From Curvibacter microcysteis (GTDB taxonomy: Bacteria > Pseudomonadota > Gammaproteobacteria > Burkholderiales > Burkholderiaceae_C): DNA of 64,000 bases. The translations under genes were made by a program, and so were the position numbers. Positions 44,232-52,765 of the stretch are shown here, piece after piece. The notes under the pieces are model-generated. The model saw only the letters and a program-made list of their open reading frames with translations, did no database searches and was not told where the DNA came from. The DNA lies in NCBI RefSeq assembly GCF_028649435.1, contig NZ_JAQSIN010000006.1. The stretch is one strand, 5' to 3'. Position 1 is the first letter of the stretch; every line of letters begins with the position of its first letter.

Positions 44232-45407
44232 TCAGGCCAGGTCGGCCACGCTGGCCACGCCAGCCAGGCCTTGCAAAAAGGCCTCGCAGCGGCCCAGTTG
44301 TTCCAGGCTCACATATTCGTCGGGTTGGTGGGCCTGTTCGATGCTGCCCGGGCCGCACACCACGGTGGGGATGCCCGCTTGCTTGAACAGCCCCGCTTCG
44401 GTGCCAAACGCCACCAGGGTGGTGCCCTGTTCGCCGGCCAGGCGCTGGGCCAGCCGGGTGACCGCGTCGTCGGCCGAGCCCAAAAAGGCGGGCACCTCGC
44501 AAATCGGCTCGAAGCGAAAGCCCGCCTCGGGCGCCACCTGCTGCATGCGCGGCTCCAGCGCGCGCGCATGGGCCAGCACCTCGGCCTGCATGACCGCCGC
44601 GTCGGCCGTCGGCAGGTTGCGGAACTCGTAGCGGAACTCGGCGTCGCGCGGCACCACGTTGTCGGCAATGCCGCCATGGAACTGGCCCACGCTGGCGGTG
44701 GAGTAGGGCACGTCAAAGCCGTCGTAGCGCGGCTCGTTCTGTTCAAAGCCTTCGGCCATGTCGCGCAGCTTGCCCACCAGGCGGGCGGCCATTTCGATGG
44801 CGTTGACCGAGCGCGGCGTCAGCGAGGAATGCGCCTCTTTGCCGCGCACGCAGCACTTGTAGCGGTACACGCCCTTGTGCGCGATGGCGGGCACCATCAG
44901 CGTGGGTTCGCCCACGATGCAGGCCAGCGGGCGGATGCCGGCGTCGCGCAGGTCGGCGATCAGCTCTTTGACGCCGAGGCAGCCCACTTCTTCGTCGTAG
45001 CTCAGCGCCAGGTGGACGGCAAACGGCGCCGGGCTGTCCAGGTAGGCCTGGGCCTGCGCCAGGGCCAGGCCGATGAAGGCCTTCATGTCGGCCGAGCCGC
45101 GCCCGTACAGGCGCCCGTCCTGCACCGTGGCGGACAGCGGGTCCAGGCTCCAGGCCTGGCCGTCCCAGGGCACGGTGTCGGTGTGGCCCGACAGGATGAC
45201 GCCCGCGGGCTTGCCCTCGCCCAGGGTGGCGAACAGGTTGGCCTTGGTCTTGTCGGCGCTGTAGGTGATGCGGCTTTTGACCCCCAGGCGCAAGAGCTCG
45301 TCGCGCACAAAGTGGATCAGCGTGAGGTTGGAATGGCGGCTGACCGTGTCCATGCGGACCAGGGTCTGCGCGAGTTCAAGGGCGCGTGTTGAAATCATCG
45401 TTGGCAT
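44232..45407 (-). CDS. argE: Acetylornithine deacetylase (ArgE-type, M20 family)
   Basis: Removes the acetyl group from N-acetylornithine in arginine synthesis. 391 residues from ATG 45407 (ATG 45398 is an alternative). Metal-binding motifs are SGHTDTVPW and GRGSADMKAFIGL, the catalytic Glu is in LSYDEEVGCLGV, and the later FGTEAGLF supplies the distal ligand region. The family also contains related deacylases, so the symbol is provisional. It is divergent from another M20-type gene across 75 bp and converges with the orphan binding-protein gene. Confidence 0.85.
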   Translation of the reverse strand: MPTMISTRALELAQTLVRMDTVSRHSNLTLIHFVRDELLRLGVKSRITYSADKTKANLFATLGEGKPAGVILSGHTDTVPWDGQAWSLDPLSATVQDGRLYGRGSADMKAFIGLALAQAQAYLDSPAPFAVHLALSYDEEVGCLGVKELIADLRDAGIRPLACIVGEPTLMVPAIAHKGVYRYKCCVRGKEAHSSLTPRSVNAIEMAARLVGKLRDMAEGFEQNEPRYDGFDVPYSTASVGQFHGGIADNVVPRDAEFRYEFRNLPTADAAVMQAEVLAHARALEPRMQQVAPEAGFRFEPICEVPAFLGSADDAVTRLAQRLAGEQGTTLVAFGTEAGLFKQAGIPTVVCGPGSIEQAHQPDEYVSLEQLGRCEAFLQGLAGVASVADLA

Positions 45408-45482
45408 TGTGGAGGATTTGCCCTGATGGCGCAGAACTTGCAGGATTGCTAGACTGAAACATTCAGCGTTTACTACATCACC

Positions 45483-46685
45483 ATGCAAGTCATCGACTCG
45501 ATCCTGGCCCAGGCGGCGGGCATCGCCGCGGTCCGCCGCGACATCCACGCCCACCCCGAACTGTGTTTTGAAGAGCAGCGCACCGCCGACCTGGTGGCGC
45601 AAAAGCTCACCGAGTGGGGCATTCCCGTGCACCGGGGCCTGGGCACCACGGGCGTGGTGGGCATCATCAAGGGCGGCGACAGCCCGCGCGCCATCGGCCT
45701 GCGCGCCGACATGGACGCCCTGCCCATGCAAGAGTTCAACACCTTCGAGCACGCCAGCCGCCACGCCGGCAAGATGCACGCCTGCGGCCACGACGGCCAC
45801 GTGGCCATGCTGCTGGCCGCCGCGCAGCACCTGGCGCAGCACCGCCACTTTGACGGCACGGTCTACGTGATCTTCCAACCCGCGGAAGAAGGCGGCGGCG
45901 GCGCGCGCGAAATGATCGCCGACGGCCTGTTTGAAAAATTCCCCATGGACGTGGTCTATGGCATGCACAACTGGCCCGGTATGCCGGTGGGCACCATGGC
46001 GGTCAGCACGGGGCCGGTCATGGCTTCGAGCAACGAGTTCAAGATCACCGTGCGCGGCAAAGGCGGCCACGCGGCCCTGCCGCACACCGGCATCGATCCG
46101 GTGCTGGTGGCTTGCCAGATGGTGCAGGCCTTCCAGACCATCATCACGCGCAACAAGAAGCCAGTCGAGGCGGGCGTGATCTCGGTCACCATGATCCACG
46201 CCGGTGAAGCCACCAACGTGATCCCCGACAGCGTCGAGCTGCAGGGCACGGTGCGCACCTTCACCCTGGAGCTGCTGGACCTGATCGAAAAGCGCATGGA
46301 AGACATCGCCCGCAACCTGTGCGCGGCCTTCGACGCCGACTGCGACTTTGAATTTGTGCGCAACTACCCGCCCACCATCAACCACCCGGCCGAGGCCGAG
46401 CTGGCGCGCCAGGTCATGGTGCAGGTGGTCGGCGCCGAGCGCGCCCTGCCGCAAGAGCCCACCATGGGCGCCGAAGACTTCTCCTACATGCTGCAGGCCA
46501 AGCCGGGCGCCTACCTGTTCATTGCCAACGGCGACGGCACGCACCGCGAAATGGGCCATGGCGGCGGCCCGTGCATGCTGCACAACCCGAGCTACGACTT
46601 CAACGACGAGCTGATTCCCCTGGGCGGCTCCTACTGGGTGCAGCTGGTCGAAGCCTGGTTCCGCCAACCGACCTCGGTGCGCTGA
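45483..46685 (+). CDS. M20D-family amidohydrolase (hippurate/aminoacylase type)
   Basis: 400 residues from ATG 45483. Family motifs in order: RRDIHAHPELCFEE near residue 20, GLRADMDALPM near 75, MHACGHDGHVAML with the metal-binding Cys and His near 100, QPAEEGGGGAREMIADG near 130, and PTMGAEDFSYML near 325. Such enzymes cleave N-acyl amino acids including hippurate. The next gene starts 2 bases after its stop, so the pair forms an operon for peptide or N-acyl amino acid breakdown. Confidence 0.91.
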   Translation: MQVIDSILAQAAGIAAVRRDIHAHPELCFEEQRTADLVAQKLTEWGIPVHRGLGTTGVVGIIKGGDSPRAIGLRADMDALPMQEFNTFEHASRHAGKMHACGHDGHVAMLLAAAQHLAQHRHFDGTVYVIFQPAEEGGGGAREMIADGLFEKFPMDVVYGMHNWPGMPVGTMAVSTGPVMASSNEFKITVRGKGGHAALPHTGIDPVLVACQMVQAFQTIITRNKKPVEAGVISVTMIHAGEATNVIPDSVELQGTVRTFTLELLDLIEKRMEDIARNLCAAFDADCDFEFVRNYPPTINHPAEAELARQVMVQVVGAERALPQEPTMGAEDFSYMLQAKPGAYLFIANGDGTHREMGHGGGPCMLHNPSYDFNDELIPLGGSYWVQLVEAWFRQPTSVR

Positions 46686-46687
46686 GC

Positions 46688-47782
46688 ATGCCGGCCGCGC
46701 CTCAGGCGTTTTCCGCCACCTACCGTGAGGCGCGCCAGCGCTTTGTGGCCGCGGCGCAGGCCTTGGGCCTGCCAGTCCAATCCCACCCCCACCCCTTGCC
46801 AGGGCGCGAAGGCGAGGCCCTGGCCATGGATGTGGTGCGCGACGGCCCGGCCGACGCGCAGGCCCTGCTCCTGGTCAGCAGCGGATGCCACGGTCTGGAG
46901 GGGTTTTGCGGCTCCGGCGTGCAGCTGTTCGCGTTGCAGGACGCCGAGTGGCGCGCCCACGCCCACGCGGCGGGCGTGGCCGTGCTGTACGTGCACGCGC
47001 TCAACCCCTATGGGTTTTCGCACCTGCGCCGGGTCACCCACGAGAACGTGGACCTGAACCGCAACTTCCAGGACTTCAGCCAGCCCCTGCCCGACAACCC
47101 CGAATACCGTGAACTGGCGCCGCTCTTGCTGCCCGAGCGGTGGCCGCCCGACGCCGCCAATCAGGCGGCCATTGCCCACTTCATCGCCGAGCGCGGGGAC
47201 GACGCCTTCCGGTCGGCGGTGGCGCGCGGCCAGCATGAGTTTCCCGGCGGCCTGTTCTTTGGCGGCCAGGCGCCGACCTGGAGCCAACAGACCCTGCGCA
47301 GCGTGCTGCGTGAGCACGCCACGCGGGCGCAGCGCCTGGGCTGGATCGATTTGCACACTGGCCTGGGCCCGTCGGGCGTGGGCGAGCGCATTTTTGCCGG
47401 CCGCAACGACCCGGCCACCGTGGCCCGGGCCCGCGCCTGGTGGGACGGCGGTGGCGCCACGCCGGTGACCTCGATCTACGACGGCTCGTCCAGCTCGGCC
47501 TTTCTCACGGGGTTGATGTGGGACAGCGCTTACCAGGAATGCCCCCAGGCTGAATTCACCGGCATCGCCCTCGAATACGGGACCGAGCCCCCGCTGGCCG
47601 TGTTGCAGGCCCTGCGCGCCGAGCACTGGCTGAACCTGCACCCCGAGGCCCCTGCCGAGCAGGCCGAGGCCATTCGCCAACAGGTGTTAGCGGCGTTCTA
47701 CACCGACACCGATGCCTGGAAAGAGCAGGTCATCGCCCAGGCCCGGCAGGCCTTGTTCCAGGCCGTGGACGGCTTGGCCTGA
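46688..47782 (+). CDS. DUF2817 / M14-like metallocarboxypeptidase
   Basis: 364 residues from ATG 46688, 2 bases after the amidohydrolase stop. SSGCHGLEGFCGSG gives the HxxE zinc pair, THENVDLNRNFQDF is the M14-type substrate-binding Asn-Arg segment, and GWIDLHTGLGPSG gives the second zinc His. The C-terminal EYGTEPPLAVLQAL holds the likely catalytic Glu. The protein has no signal peptide. Substrate is unknown; the operon suggests peptides or acylated amino acids. Confidence 0.83.
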   Translation: MPAAPQAFSATYREARQRFVAAAQALGLPVQSHPHPLPGREGEALAMDVVRDGPADAQALLLVSSGCHGLEGFCGSGVQLFALQDAEWRAHAHAAGVAVLYVHALNPYGFSHLRRVTHENVDLNRNFQDFSQPLPDNPEYRELAPLLLPERWPPDAANQAAIAHFIAERGDDAFRSAVARGQHEFPGGLFFGGQAPTWSQQTLRSVLREHATRAQRLGWIDLHTGLGPSGVGERIFAGRNDPATVARARAWWDGGGATPVTSIYDGSSSSAFLTGLMWDSAYQECPQAEFTGIALEYGTEPPLAVLQALRAEHWLNLHPEAPAEQAEAIRQQVLAAFYTDTDAWKEQVIAQARQALFQAVDGLA

Positions 47783-47991
47783 GGCGCTCTGGCCCCGTCA
47801 GATTGGACACTGGTTGACAGTCTGGCGTGGGTGGGTCGCGAACTCCCCTCAGGCAACAGTTTCGCCGCTTAAGATGAGCGACATTGGCGTGGCGATGGCG
47901 GTGTTTGCCGGCTGTTGCCCTGCTGATGTCCCCCAGACTGACCAGAACCAGCCGGGGACGGTCCCGATCAAAACCCAAGGAAACAAGCAAG

Positions 47992-48246
47992 ATGTCTGAC
48001 CTGAACACCCTGTTCGAAGCCGCCGTGGCCAACTCCAAAAACCTCAGCGAGCGCCCGGACAACCCCACCCTGCTGAAGATCTACGCCCTGTACAAGCAGG
48101 CCACCCAAGGCGACAACACCGAGAAGAAGCCTGGCTTCACCGACCAGGTGGGCCGCTTCAAGTGGGACGCCTGGGAAAAGCTCAAGGGCAAGAGCACCGA
48201 CGAGGCCAAGCAGCTCTACATCGACCTGATCCAGTCGCTGAGCTGA
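47992..48246 (+). CDS. Acyl-CoA-binding protein (ACBP)
   Basis: 84 residues, starting MSDLNTLFEAAVANSKNLSE, close to the 86-90 of eukaryotic ACBP. KIYALYKQATQGD, then the KPGFTDQVGRFKWDAWEKLKG block with the conserved aromatic and Lys residues that bind the acyl-CoA headgroup. AAGGAAA precedes the ATG. In bacteria it buffers long-chain acyl-CoA in the cytoplasm. It is monocistronic and followed by a strong terminator. Confidence 0.93.
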   Translation: MSDLNTLFEAAVANSKNLSERPDNPTLLKIYALYKQATQGDNTEKKPGFTDQVGRFKWDAWEKLKGKSTDEAKQLYIDLIQSLS

Positions 48247-48281
48247 TCGCCTGCTTCAGCCCACCTTAGCCTTCATTCAAC

Positions 48282-48320
48282 AGGGCCCCGAGCGCGTCAG
48301 CGGCGGGGCCCTTGTTTTTT
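48282..48320 (+). terminator. Intrinsic terminator after the ACBP gene
   Basis: AGGGCCCCG/CGGGGCCCT perfect 9-bp stem, 13-base loop, then TGTTTTTT. It also lies just beyond the 3' end of the convergent Bug gene. Confidence 0.85.
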
Positions 48321-48326
48321 CGGGGC

Positions 48327-49307
48327 TCACTCCAGCGTGATGCGCGCCGTCTGGATGATCTGACCCCAGCGTTTCAACTCGGACTGGGTGAAATCGGCCA
48401 GCTGCTTGGGGCTCATCTGCTCGACATCGGTGCCGGAGTCCTCGGCTTTCTTGCGCGCTTCGCCCGAGGCCAGGATGCGGTTGATTTCGGTGTTGAGCGT
48501 CTGCACCACATCGGCGGGTGTGTTGGCCGGGGCGTAGAGCGCAAACCACGAATCCAGCTCATAGCCCGCCAGGCCCGCTTCGGTGGTGGTGGGCACGTCG
48601 GGCAAGGAGCTCAGGCGCTTCTTGCTGGTCACGCCCACGCCCTTGAGGCGACCGCCCTGGATCTGGCTGACCACGCCGGCCGGGGTGGTGATGAAGATGT
48701 CCACCTGGCCCGCCATCAGGTCCTGCACCGCCGGGCCCGAGCCTCGGTAGGGGATGTGGGTGATGAAGGTGCCGGTGAGTTGCTTGAACAGCTCGCCCGC
48801 GATGTGCTGGATCGAGCCGTTGCCCGAGGACGCGTAATTCAGCTTGCCCGGGTTGGCCTTGGCGTAGGCGATCAGCTCCTTGAGGTTGTTCACCGGCAGC
48901 TTGGGGTTGATGGCGATCACCTGGGGCGCGCGCGTCATCATGGCCACGGGGGTGAAGTCCTTGATCGGGTCCCAGCCGGCTTGCTTGAACAGGTGCGGGT
49001 TGCCGACGTGGTAGCCGCTGTAAGACACCAGCAGGGTGTAGCCGTCGGGCTTGGCGCGGGCCACCAGCTGGTTGCCGATGTTGCCCGAGGCGCCGGGCTT
49101 GTTGTCCACGATCACCGATTGGCCCAGCGCGCGACCCAGGGGCTCGGTGATCAGGCGCGCGGTGAAATCGGTGGTGCCACCAGGCGCCGTGGGCACGACC
49201 AGGGTGATGGGGCGCTGCGGGTATTTGCCCTGGGCCCAGGTCGGGGTGACCAGGCTGGCGCCCGCGCTGAGGGCGGCGATCTGGGTCAGGATGTGGCGTC
49301 GTTGCAT
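48327..49307 (-). CDS. Bug-family (TTT/TctC) periplasmic substrate-binding protein
   Basis: 326 residues. N-terminal signal MQRRHILTQIAALSAGASLV ends near TWAQG. The family segments are PQRPITLVVPTAPGGTTDFTAR, VDNKPGASGNIGNQLVA and a later NYASSGNGSIQHIAGE. Bug proteins bind carboxylates for tripartite tricarboxylate transporters and are often orphaned in Burkholderiales. It is the last gene of a minus-strand cluster with a VOC protein, HMG-CoA lyase and CoA transferase, suggesting the carboxylic acid substrate of that pathway; the ligand is unknown. Confidence 0.92.
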   Translation of the reverse strand: MQRRHILTQIAALSAGASLVTPTWAQGKYPQRPITLVVPTAPGGTTDFTARLITEPLGRALGQSVIVDNKPGASGNIGNQLVARAKPDGYTLLVSYSGYHVGNPHLFKQAGWDPIKDFTPVAMMTRAPQVIAINPKLPVNNLKELIAYAKANPGKLNYASSGNGSIQHIAGELFKQLTGTFITHIPYRGSGPAVQDLMAGQVDIFITTPAGVVSQIQGGRLKGVGVTSKKRLSSLPDVPTTTEAGLAGYELDSWFALYAPANTPADVVQTLNTEINRILASGEARKKAEDSGTDVEQMSPKQLADFTQSELKRWGQIIQTARITLE

Positions 49308-49355
49308 GGCGTTGTCTCCGTTGTTGTTGTTCGTCGGGGGGGGCCGGAGCGGGGC

Positions 49356-49748
49356 TCAGGCCAGTTCGGAAATCTCGATCAGGTTCAGGTCCGGGTCGCG
49401 CACGTAGACCGAGCGGATCTTTTGCGTCGCCCCGGTGCGCATCACCGGTCCTTCGATGATGGGCCAGGCGGCGGCTTGCAGCCGGCTGATCACCTCGGTC
49501 AGCGGGAGGCTGGCGATGAAGCACAGGTCCAGCGCACCGGGCACGGGCAGGTGGGCCTTGGGCTCGAACTCGCGGCCCCGCACATGCAGGTTGATCTTCT
49601 GGTGGCCAAACTTGAAGGCCTTGCGCTCCACCGGCGGCGTGCCGCCAATGAAGCTCTCCAACTGCATGCCCAGCACGCGGGTGTAGAAGTCCACGCAGGC
49701 GGCTTCGTCGTGGGTGGTCAGAACCAGGTGGTCCAGGTGGTCGATCAT
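49356..49748 (-). CDS. VOC-superfamily (glyoxalase/dioxygenase-like) protein
   Basis: 130 residues starting MIDHLDHLVLTTHDEAACVDF, a full single VOC module pair. The His near residue 4-7 and the Glu in NLIEISELA at the C-terminus are positioned as metal ligands. The family includes glyoxalase I, dioxygenases and epimerases, so the reaction is undetermined. Same strand as the flanking Bug and HMG-CoA lyase genes. Confidence 0.82.
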   Translation of the reverse strand: MIDHLDHLVLTTHDEAACVDFYTRVLGMQLESFIGGTPPVERKAFKFGHQKINLHVRGREFEPKAHLPVPGALDLCFIASLPLTEVISRLQAAAWPIIEGPVMRTGATQKIRSVYVRDPDLNLIEISELA

Positions 49749-49782
49749 GGAAGCTCTCCAGTGATGTCAAACAAACTCAGAA

Positions 49783-49868
49783 CGGCCGGCCGCCGCCGGG
49801 CCGCTCCCAAGGCGGCCGGGGCCCCCTCGGGGGGCAGCGACCTACACGAAGTGAGGGAGCGTGGGGGC
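49783..49868. repeat. Comamonadaceae-type palindromic intergenic repeat
   Basis: Outer inverted pair CGCTCCC (49802-49808) and GGGAGCG (49855-49861) enclose GGCCCCCTCGGGGGGC and CACGAAGTG. This pattern is recalled as a common dispersed intergenic element in Acidovorax/Variovorax-type genomes. Only one copy was noticed in this window. It fills the gap between the VOC and HMG-CoA lyase genes and may stabilise or terminate the transcript. Confidence 0.6.
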
Positions 49869-49869
49869 T

Positions 49870-50781
49870 TCATTGCGTCAGGGCAGGGTGCAGGTCCTGG
49901 ATGCGGCCGGCTTTGGCGACCTGGCCGGGCACCTCATGGCCAACGATGGCGGGCAGCTCGCGCGCCACGGCCAGCAGGCGAACCAGGTCGATGCCCGTGT
50001 CGTAGCCCATGGCGTCCAGCATGTGGATGGCGTCTTCGCTGCTGATGTTGCCGCTGGCGCCGGGCGCGTAGGGGCAGCCACCCAGACCGCCGAGCGAGCC
50101 ATCAAAGCGCGTGATGCCGCTTTGCACGGCGGCCAGCACATTGGCCAGCCCCATGCCGCGCGTGTTGTGGAAGTGCAGGGTCAGTTGCAGCGCGGGGAAG
50201 CGGGCCTGCAAGGCCTCGCACACGGCCCGCACCTGGGCCGGATGGGCCATGCCGGTGGTGTCGCAAATCGTCAGGCCGCGCACGCCCAGGTCGGCAAAGC
50301 GGTCGGCAAAGCGCAGCACTTCGGCCAGCGGCACATCGCCCTCCATGGGGCAGCCAAAGCAGGTCGACAGCGACACATTGATGGGCGTGGCGCCGTTGAC
50401 GTGGCGGATCACGTTGGCCAGCGCCTCGAAGCTGCTTTCGCGCGGCATGCGCAGGTTGGCCAGGTTGTGGGTTTCCGAGGTCGACATCACCAGGTTCAGT
50501 TCGTCGGCCTTGGATTCCAGCGCGCGCTCGGCGCCGCGCAAATTGGGCACCAGCACCGTGTACTCCACGCCAGGGACCCGCTGGATGCGGCCCATCACTT
50601 CTTCGGCGTCGCGCAGCATCGGGATCGCCTTGGGCGAGGTGAACGAGGTCACCTCGATCTTGGCGTAGCCGCAGGCGCTGAGCGCGTCGACCAGGGCCAC
50701 CTTGGTGTCGGTGGGGATGAAGTTGGGCTCGATCTGGAAGCCGTCGCGGGTGGCGACTTCGTTGAAGTGGATGCGGGTCAT
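49870..50781 (-). CDS. Hydroxymethylglutaryl-CoA lyase family protein
   Basis: 303 residues. HMGL-like TIM barrel: FNEVATRDGFQIEPNFIPT start with the catalytic Arg-Asp (RDG), LTLHFHNTRGMGLANVLAA with the metal His pair, and the signature GGLGGCPYAPGASGN with the active-site Cys. It splits HMG-CoA or a related 3-hydroxy-3-methylacyl-CoA. Its ATG overlaps the CoA-transferase stop by 4 bases, so acid activation by CoA transfer followed by lyase cleavage is the likely logic. Confidence 0.91.
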   Translation of the reverse strand: MTRIHFNEVATRDGFQIEPNFIPTDTKVALVDALSACGYAKIEVTSFTSPKAIPMLRDAEEVMGRIQRVPGVEYTVLVPNLRGAERALESKADELNLVMSTSETHNLANLRMPRESSFEALANVIRHVNGATPINVSLSTCFGCPMEGDVPLAEVLRFADRFADLGVRGLTICDTTGMAHPAQVRAVCEALQARFPALQLTLHFHNTRGMGLANVLAAVQSGITRFDGSLGGLGGCPYAPGASGNISSEDAIHMLDAMGYDTGIDLVRLLAVARELPAIVGHEVPGQVAKAGRIQDLHPALTQ

Positions 50782-52022
50782 GCGGGGTCCTTTTGAGCGG
50801 CGGCCTGGCCCACGATGCCGCGGTCTTTCAAGGCCTGGATTTGCTCGGCGCTGAGGCCGATTTCGCGCAGCACAGCGTCGCTGTCCTGGCCCACGCCCAG
50901 CGGGGCGTTGCGGCGGTGGCTGCCCGGCGTGCGCGAGAGTTTGGGAATGATGCCGGGCACGGCCAGCGCGCTGCCGTCGGGCATTTGCACCTGTTCGATC
51001 ATGCCGCGCGCCTGGTAATGCGGGTCGGCGGCGATGTCGGCCACGGTGTAGATGCGCCCGGCCGGCACGGCGGCGCGGTCCATGGCGGCCAGCACCTGGT
51101 CCACGCTGAGCTGCGCGGCCCAGGCGCCGATGGCGGCGTCGATTTCGGCGATGCGCGCCACGCGCCCGGCGTTGTCGGCCAGGGCTGGGTCCTGCCCTAG
51201 GTCGTCGCGGCCCATCTCGTGCATCAGGCGCTTGAAGATGCTGTCGCCATTGCCCGCGATCAGCGCGTAGCCGCCGTCCGCGCAGCGGTAGGCGTTGCTG
51301 GGCGCGATGCCGGGCAAGGCACTGCCGGCCGGGCCGCGCACCGCGCCAAAGGCGCTGTACTCGGGCAGCAGGCTTTCCATGCAGTTGAACACGGCCTCGT
51401 ACAAGGCCACGTCAATCACCTGGCCTTGACCGCTCTTGTGCCGTTCTTGCAGCGCCATCAGGATGCCGATCACGCCGTGCAGCGAGGCCAGGGTGTCACC
51501 GATCGACACGCCCACGCGCACCGGCACGCGACCGGGCTCGGCGGTGAGGTGGCGCAGCCCGCTCATGGCTTCGGCCACCACGCCAAAGCCGGGCTTGTCG
51601 CGGTAAGGGCCGGTCTGGCCATAGCCGCTGATGCGCAGCATCACCAGGCGCGGGTTCAGGGCCAGCAGCTCGTCGGGCCCCAGGCCCCAGCCTTCCATGG
51701 CGCCGGGGCGGAAGTTTTCGATCAGCACATCGGCTTCGGTGGCCAGTTGGCGCACGATGGCCTGGGCCTCGGGCGCCTTCAGGTCCAGTGCCAGCGAGCG
51801 CTTGTTGCGCGACTGCACTTGCCACCAGACCGAGGTGCCGTCTTTGAGCAGGCGCCATTTGCGCAGCGGGTCGCCACTGCCCAGGGGTTCGATCTTCACC
51901 ACATCGGCGCCGAAGTCGGCCAGGGTCTTGGCGGCAAAAGGGCCGGCAATCAGCTGGCCCAGCTCCAGCACCTTGAGGCCAGCCAGGGGGCCGGTGGCGG
52001 GGGGGAATTCGGTCTGTGTCAT
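50778..52022 (-). CDS. CaiB/BaiF-family (class III) CoA transferase
   Basis: 414 residues from ATG 52022. The N-terminus has GLKVLELGQLIAGPFAAKTLADFGADVVK, the CoA-binding half, and VLIENFRPGAME with the catalytic Asp replaced in register by the usual N-F-R-P-G context; the active-site Asp region follows in VAEAMSGLRHLTAEPGR. It ends IVGQAAAQKDPA. The enzyme moves CoA from one acyl-CoA to another acid. It is the first gene of the minus-strand catabolic operon and is read away from the MarR gene's stop. Confidence 0.91.
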   Translation of the reverse strand: MTQTEFPPATGPLAGLKVLELGQLIAGPFAAKTLADFGADVVKIEPLGSGDPLRKWRLLKDGTSVWWQVQSRNKRSLALDLKAPEAQAIVRQLATEADVLIENFRPGAMEGWGLGPDELLALNPRLVMLRISGYGQTGPYRDKPGFGVVAEAMSGLRHLTAEPGRVPVRVGVSIGDTLASLHGVIGILMALQERHKSGQGQVIDVALYEAVFNCMESLLPEYSAFGAVRGPAGSALPGIAPSNAYRCADGGYALIAGNGDSIFKRLMHEMGRDDLGQDPALADNAGRVARIAEIDAAIGAWAAQLSVDQVLAAMDRAAVPAGRIYTVADIAADPHYQARGMIEQVQMPDGSALAVPGIIPKLSRTPGSHRRNAPLGVGQDSDAVLREIGLSAEQIQALKDRGIVGQAAAQKDPA

Positions 52023-52121
52023 GGCCGCGGAGTGTGCGGCCGCGGGTCGGGCCCTGTCCATTTCCGATGGCAGCGCAGGGTTTCGCGTTTTGCGAAGGCT
52101 GGGGCCGGGTTTTCTCGGGGG

Positions 52122-52646
52122 TCAGTCGGTGCGGGGCAGGCGGCCCTTGCCCCGGTGGCGATCGGCCTTGGGCAGGTCGGCCGCCGGGGGCAGGCCATCG
52201 GCCTGGGCTTGAAGGGCGTCGAGCAGGCCGTCGAGCAGGCTCACCTGTTCGGCGCTGAGCGCGGCCAGCAGCTGGTGGTTGATGTCCCGCACTCGGGGAA
52301 AGATTTCGGCCACCAAGGCTTGGCCCGCGTCCGTCAGTTGCAGGGTTGCCTGGCGCCGGTCGCCAGGTCGCGGCAGGCGTTGCAGCAGCTGCTTGTCGAC
52401 CAAGGTGCCGATGGTGCGCGAGGTCCGGGCCCGATCCAGGTGGGCATGCTCGGCCAGTTGGGAGGGGCTGAGGTCGGCGTGCCGCCCCAGCAAGGACAGC
52501 ACACGCCACTCGCGCCGGGTGATGCCATGCCGGCCTTCGCACAAGCGAATCACCGGTGCTCCGCCGGTGGCCAGCAACACGCTGAGGCGAAACAGCAGCA
52601 GGTCATCAATGGCCGTGGGGGCGGCGAGGCGGCTGGTCGAGGGCAT
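52122..52646 (-). CDS. MarR-family transcriptional regulator
   Basis: 174 residues. The winged helix spans about residues 35-125: ITRREWRVLSLLGRHADLSPSQLAEHAHLDRARTS then TIGTLVDKQLLQRLPRPGDRRQATLQLT with the wing. It is divergent from the Bug/sulfatase operon across 119 bp; a MarR-type inverted repeat lies in that gap. It precedes the CoA-transferase operon on the same strand, so it may also control that. Confidence 0.9.
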   Translation of the reverse strand: MPSTSRLAAPTAIDDLLLFRLSVLLATGGAPVIRLCEGRHGITRREWRVLSLLGRHADLSPSQLAEHAHLDRARTSRTIGTLVDKQLLQRLPRPGDRRQATLQLTDAGQALVAEIFPRVRDINHQLLAALSAEQVSLLDGLLDALQAQADGLPPAADLPKADRHRGKGRLPRTD

Positions 52647-52689
52647 GGAGGTGTTCGCTGTAGCGCCGGGCTCAGGGTTTGTTGGGAGG

Positions 52690-52710
52690 ATGGTTGATTA
52701 GAACAATCAT
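52690..52710. promoter_or_regulatory. Candidate MarR operator
   Basis: ATGGTTGAT-TAG-AACAATCAT: an imperfect 9-3-9 inverted repeat (7 of 9 pairs) between the divergent MarR and Bug genes, 44 bases before the MarR start. Binding is inferred. Confidence 0.45.
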
Positions 52711-52765
52711 TGGGCTGGGTTTTACAGTCTGCGTCACCGCTCCCCAGCCCTTTTCCAAATCCGCT

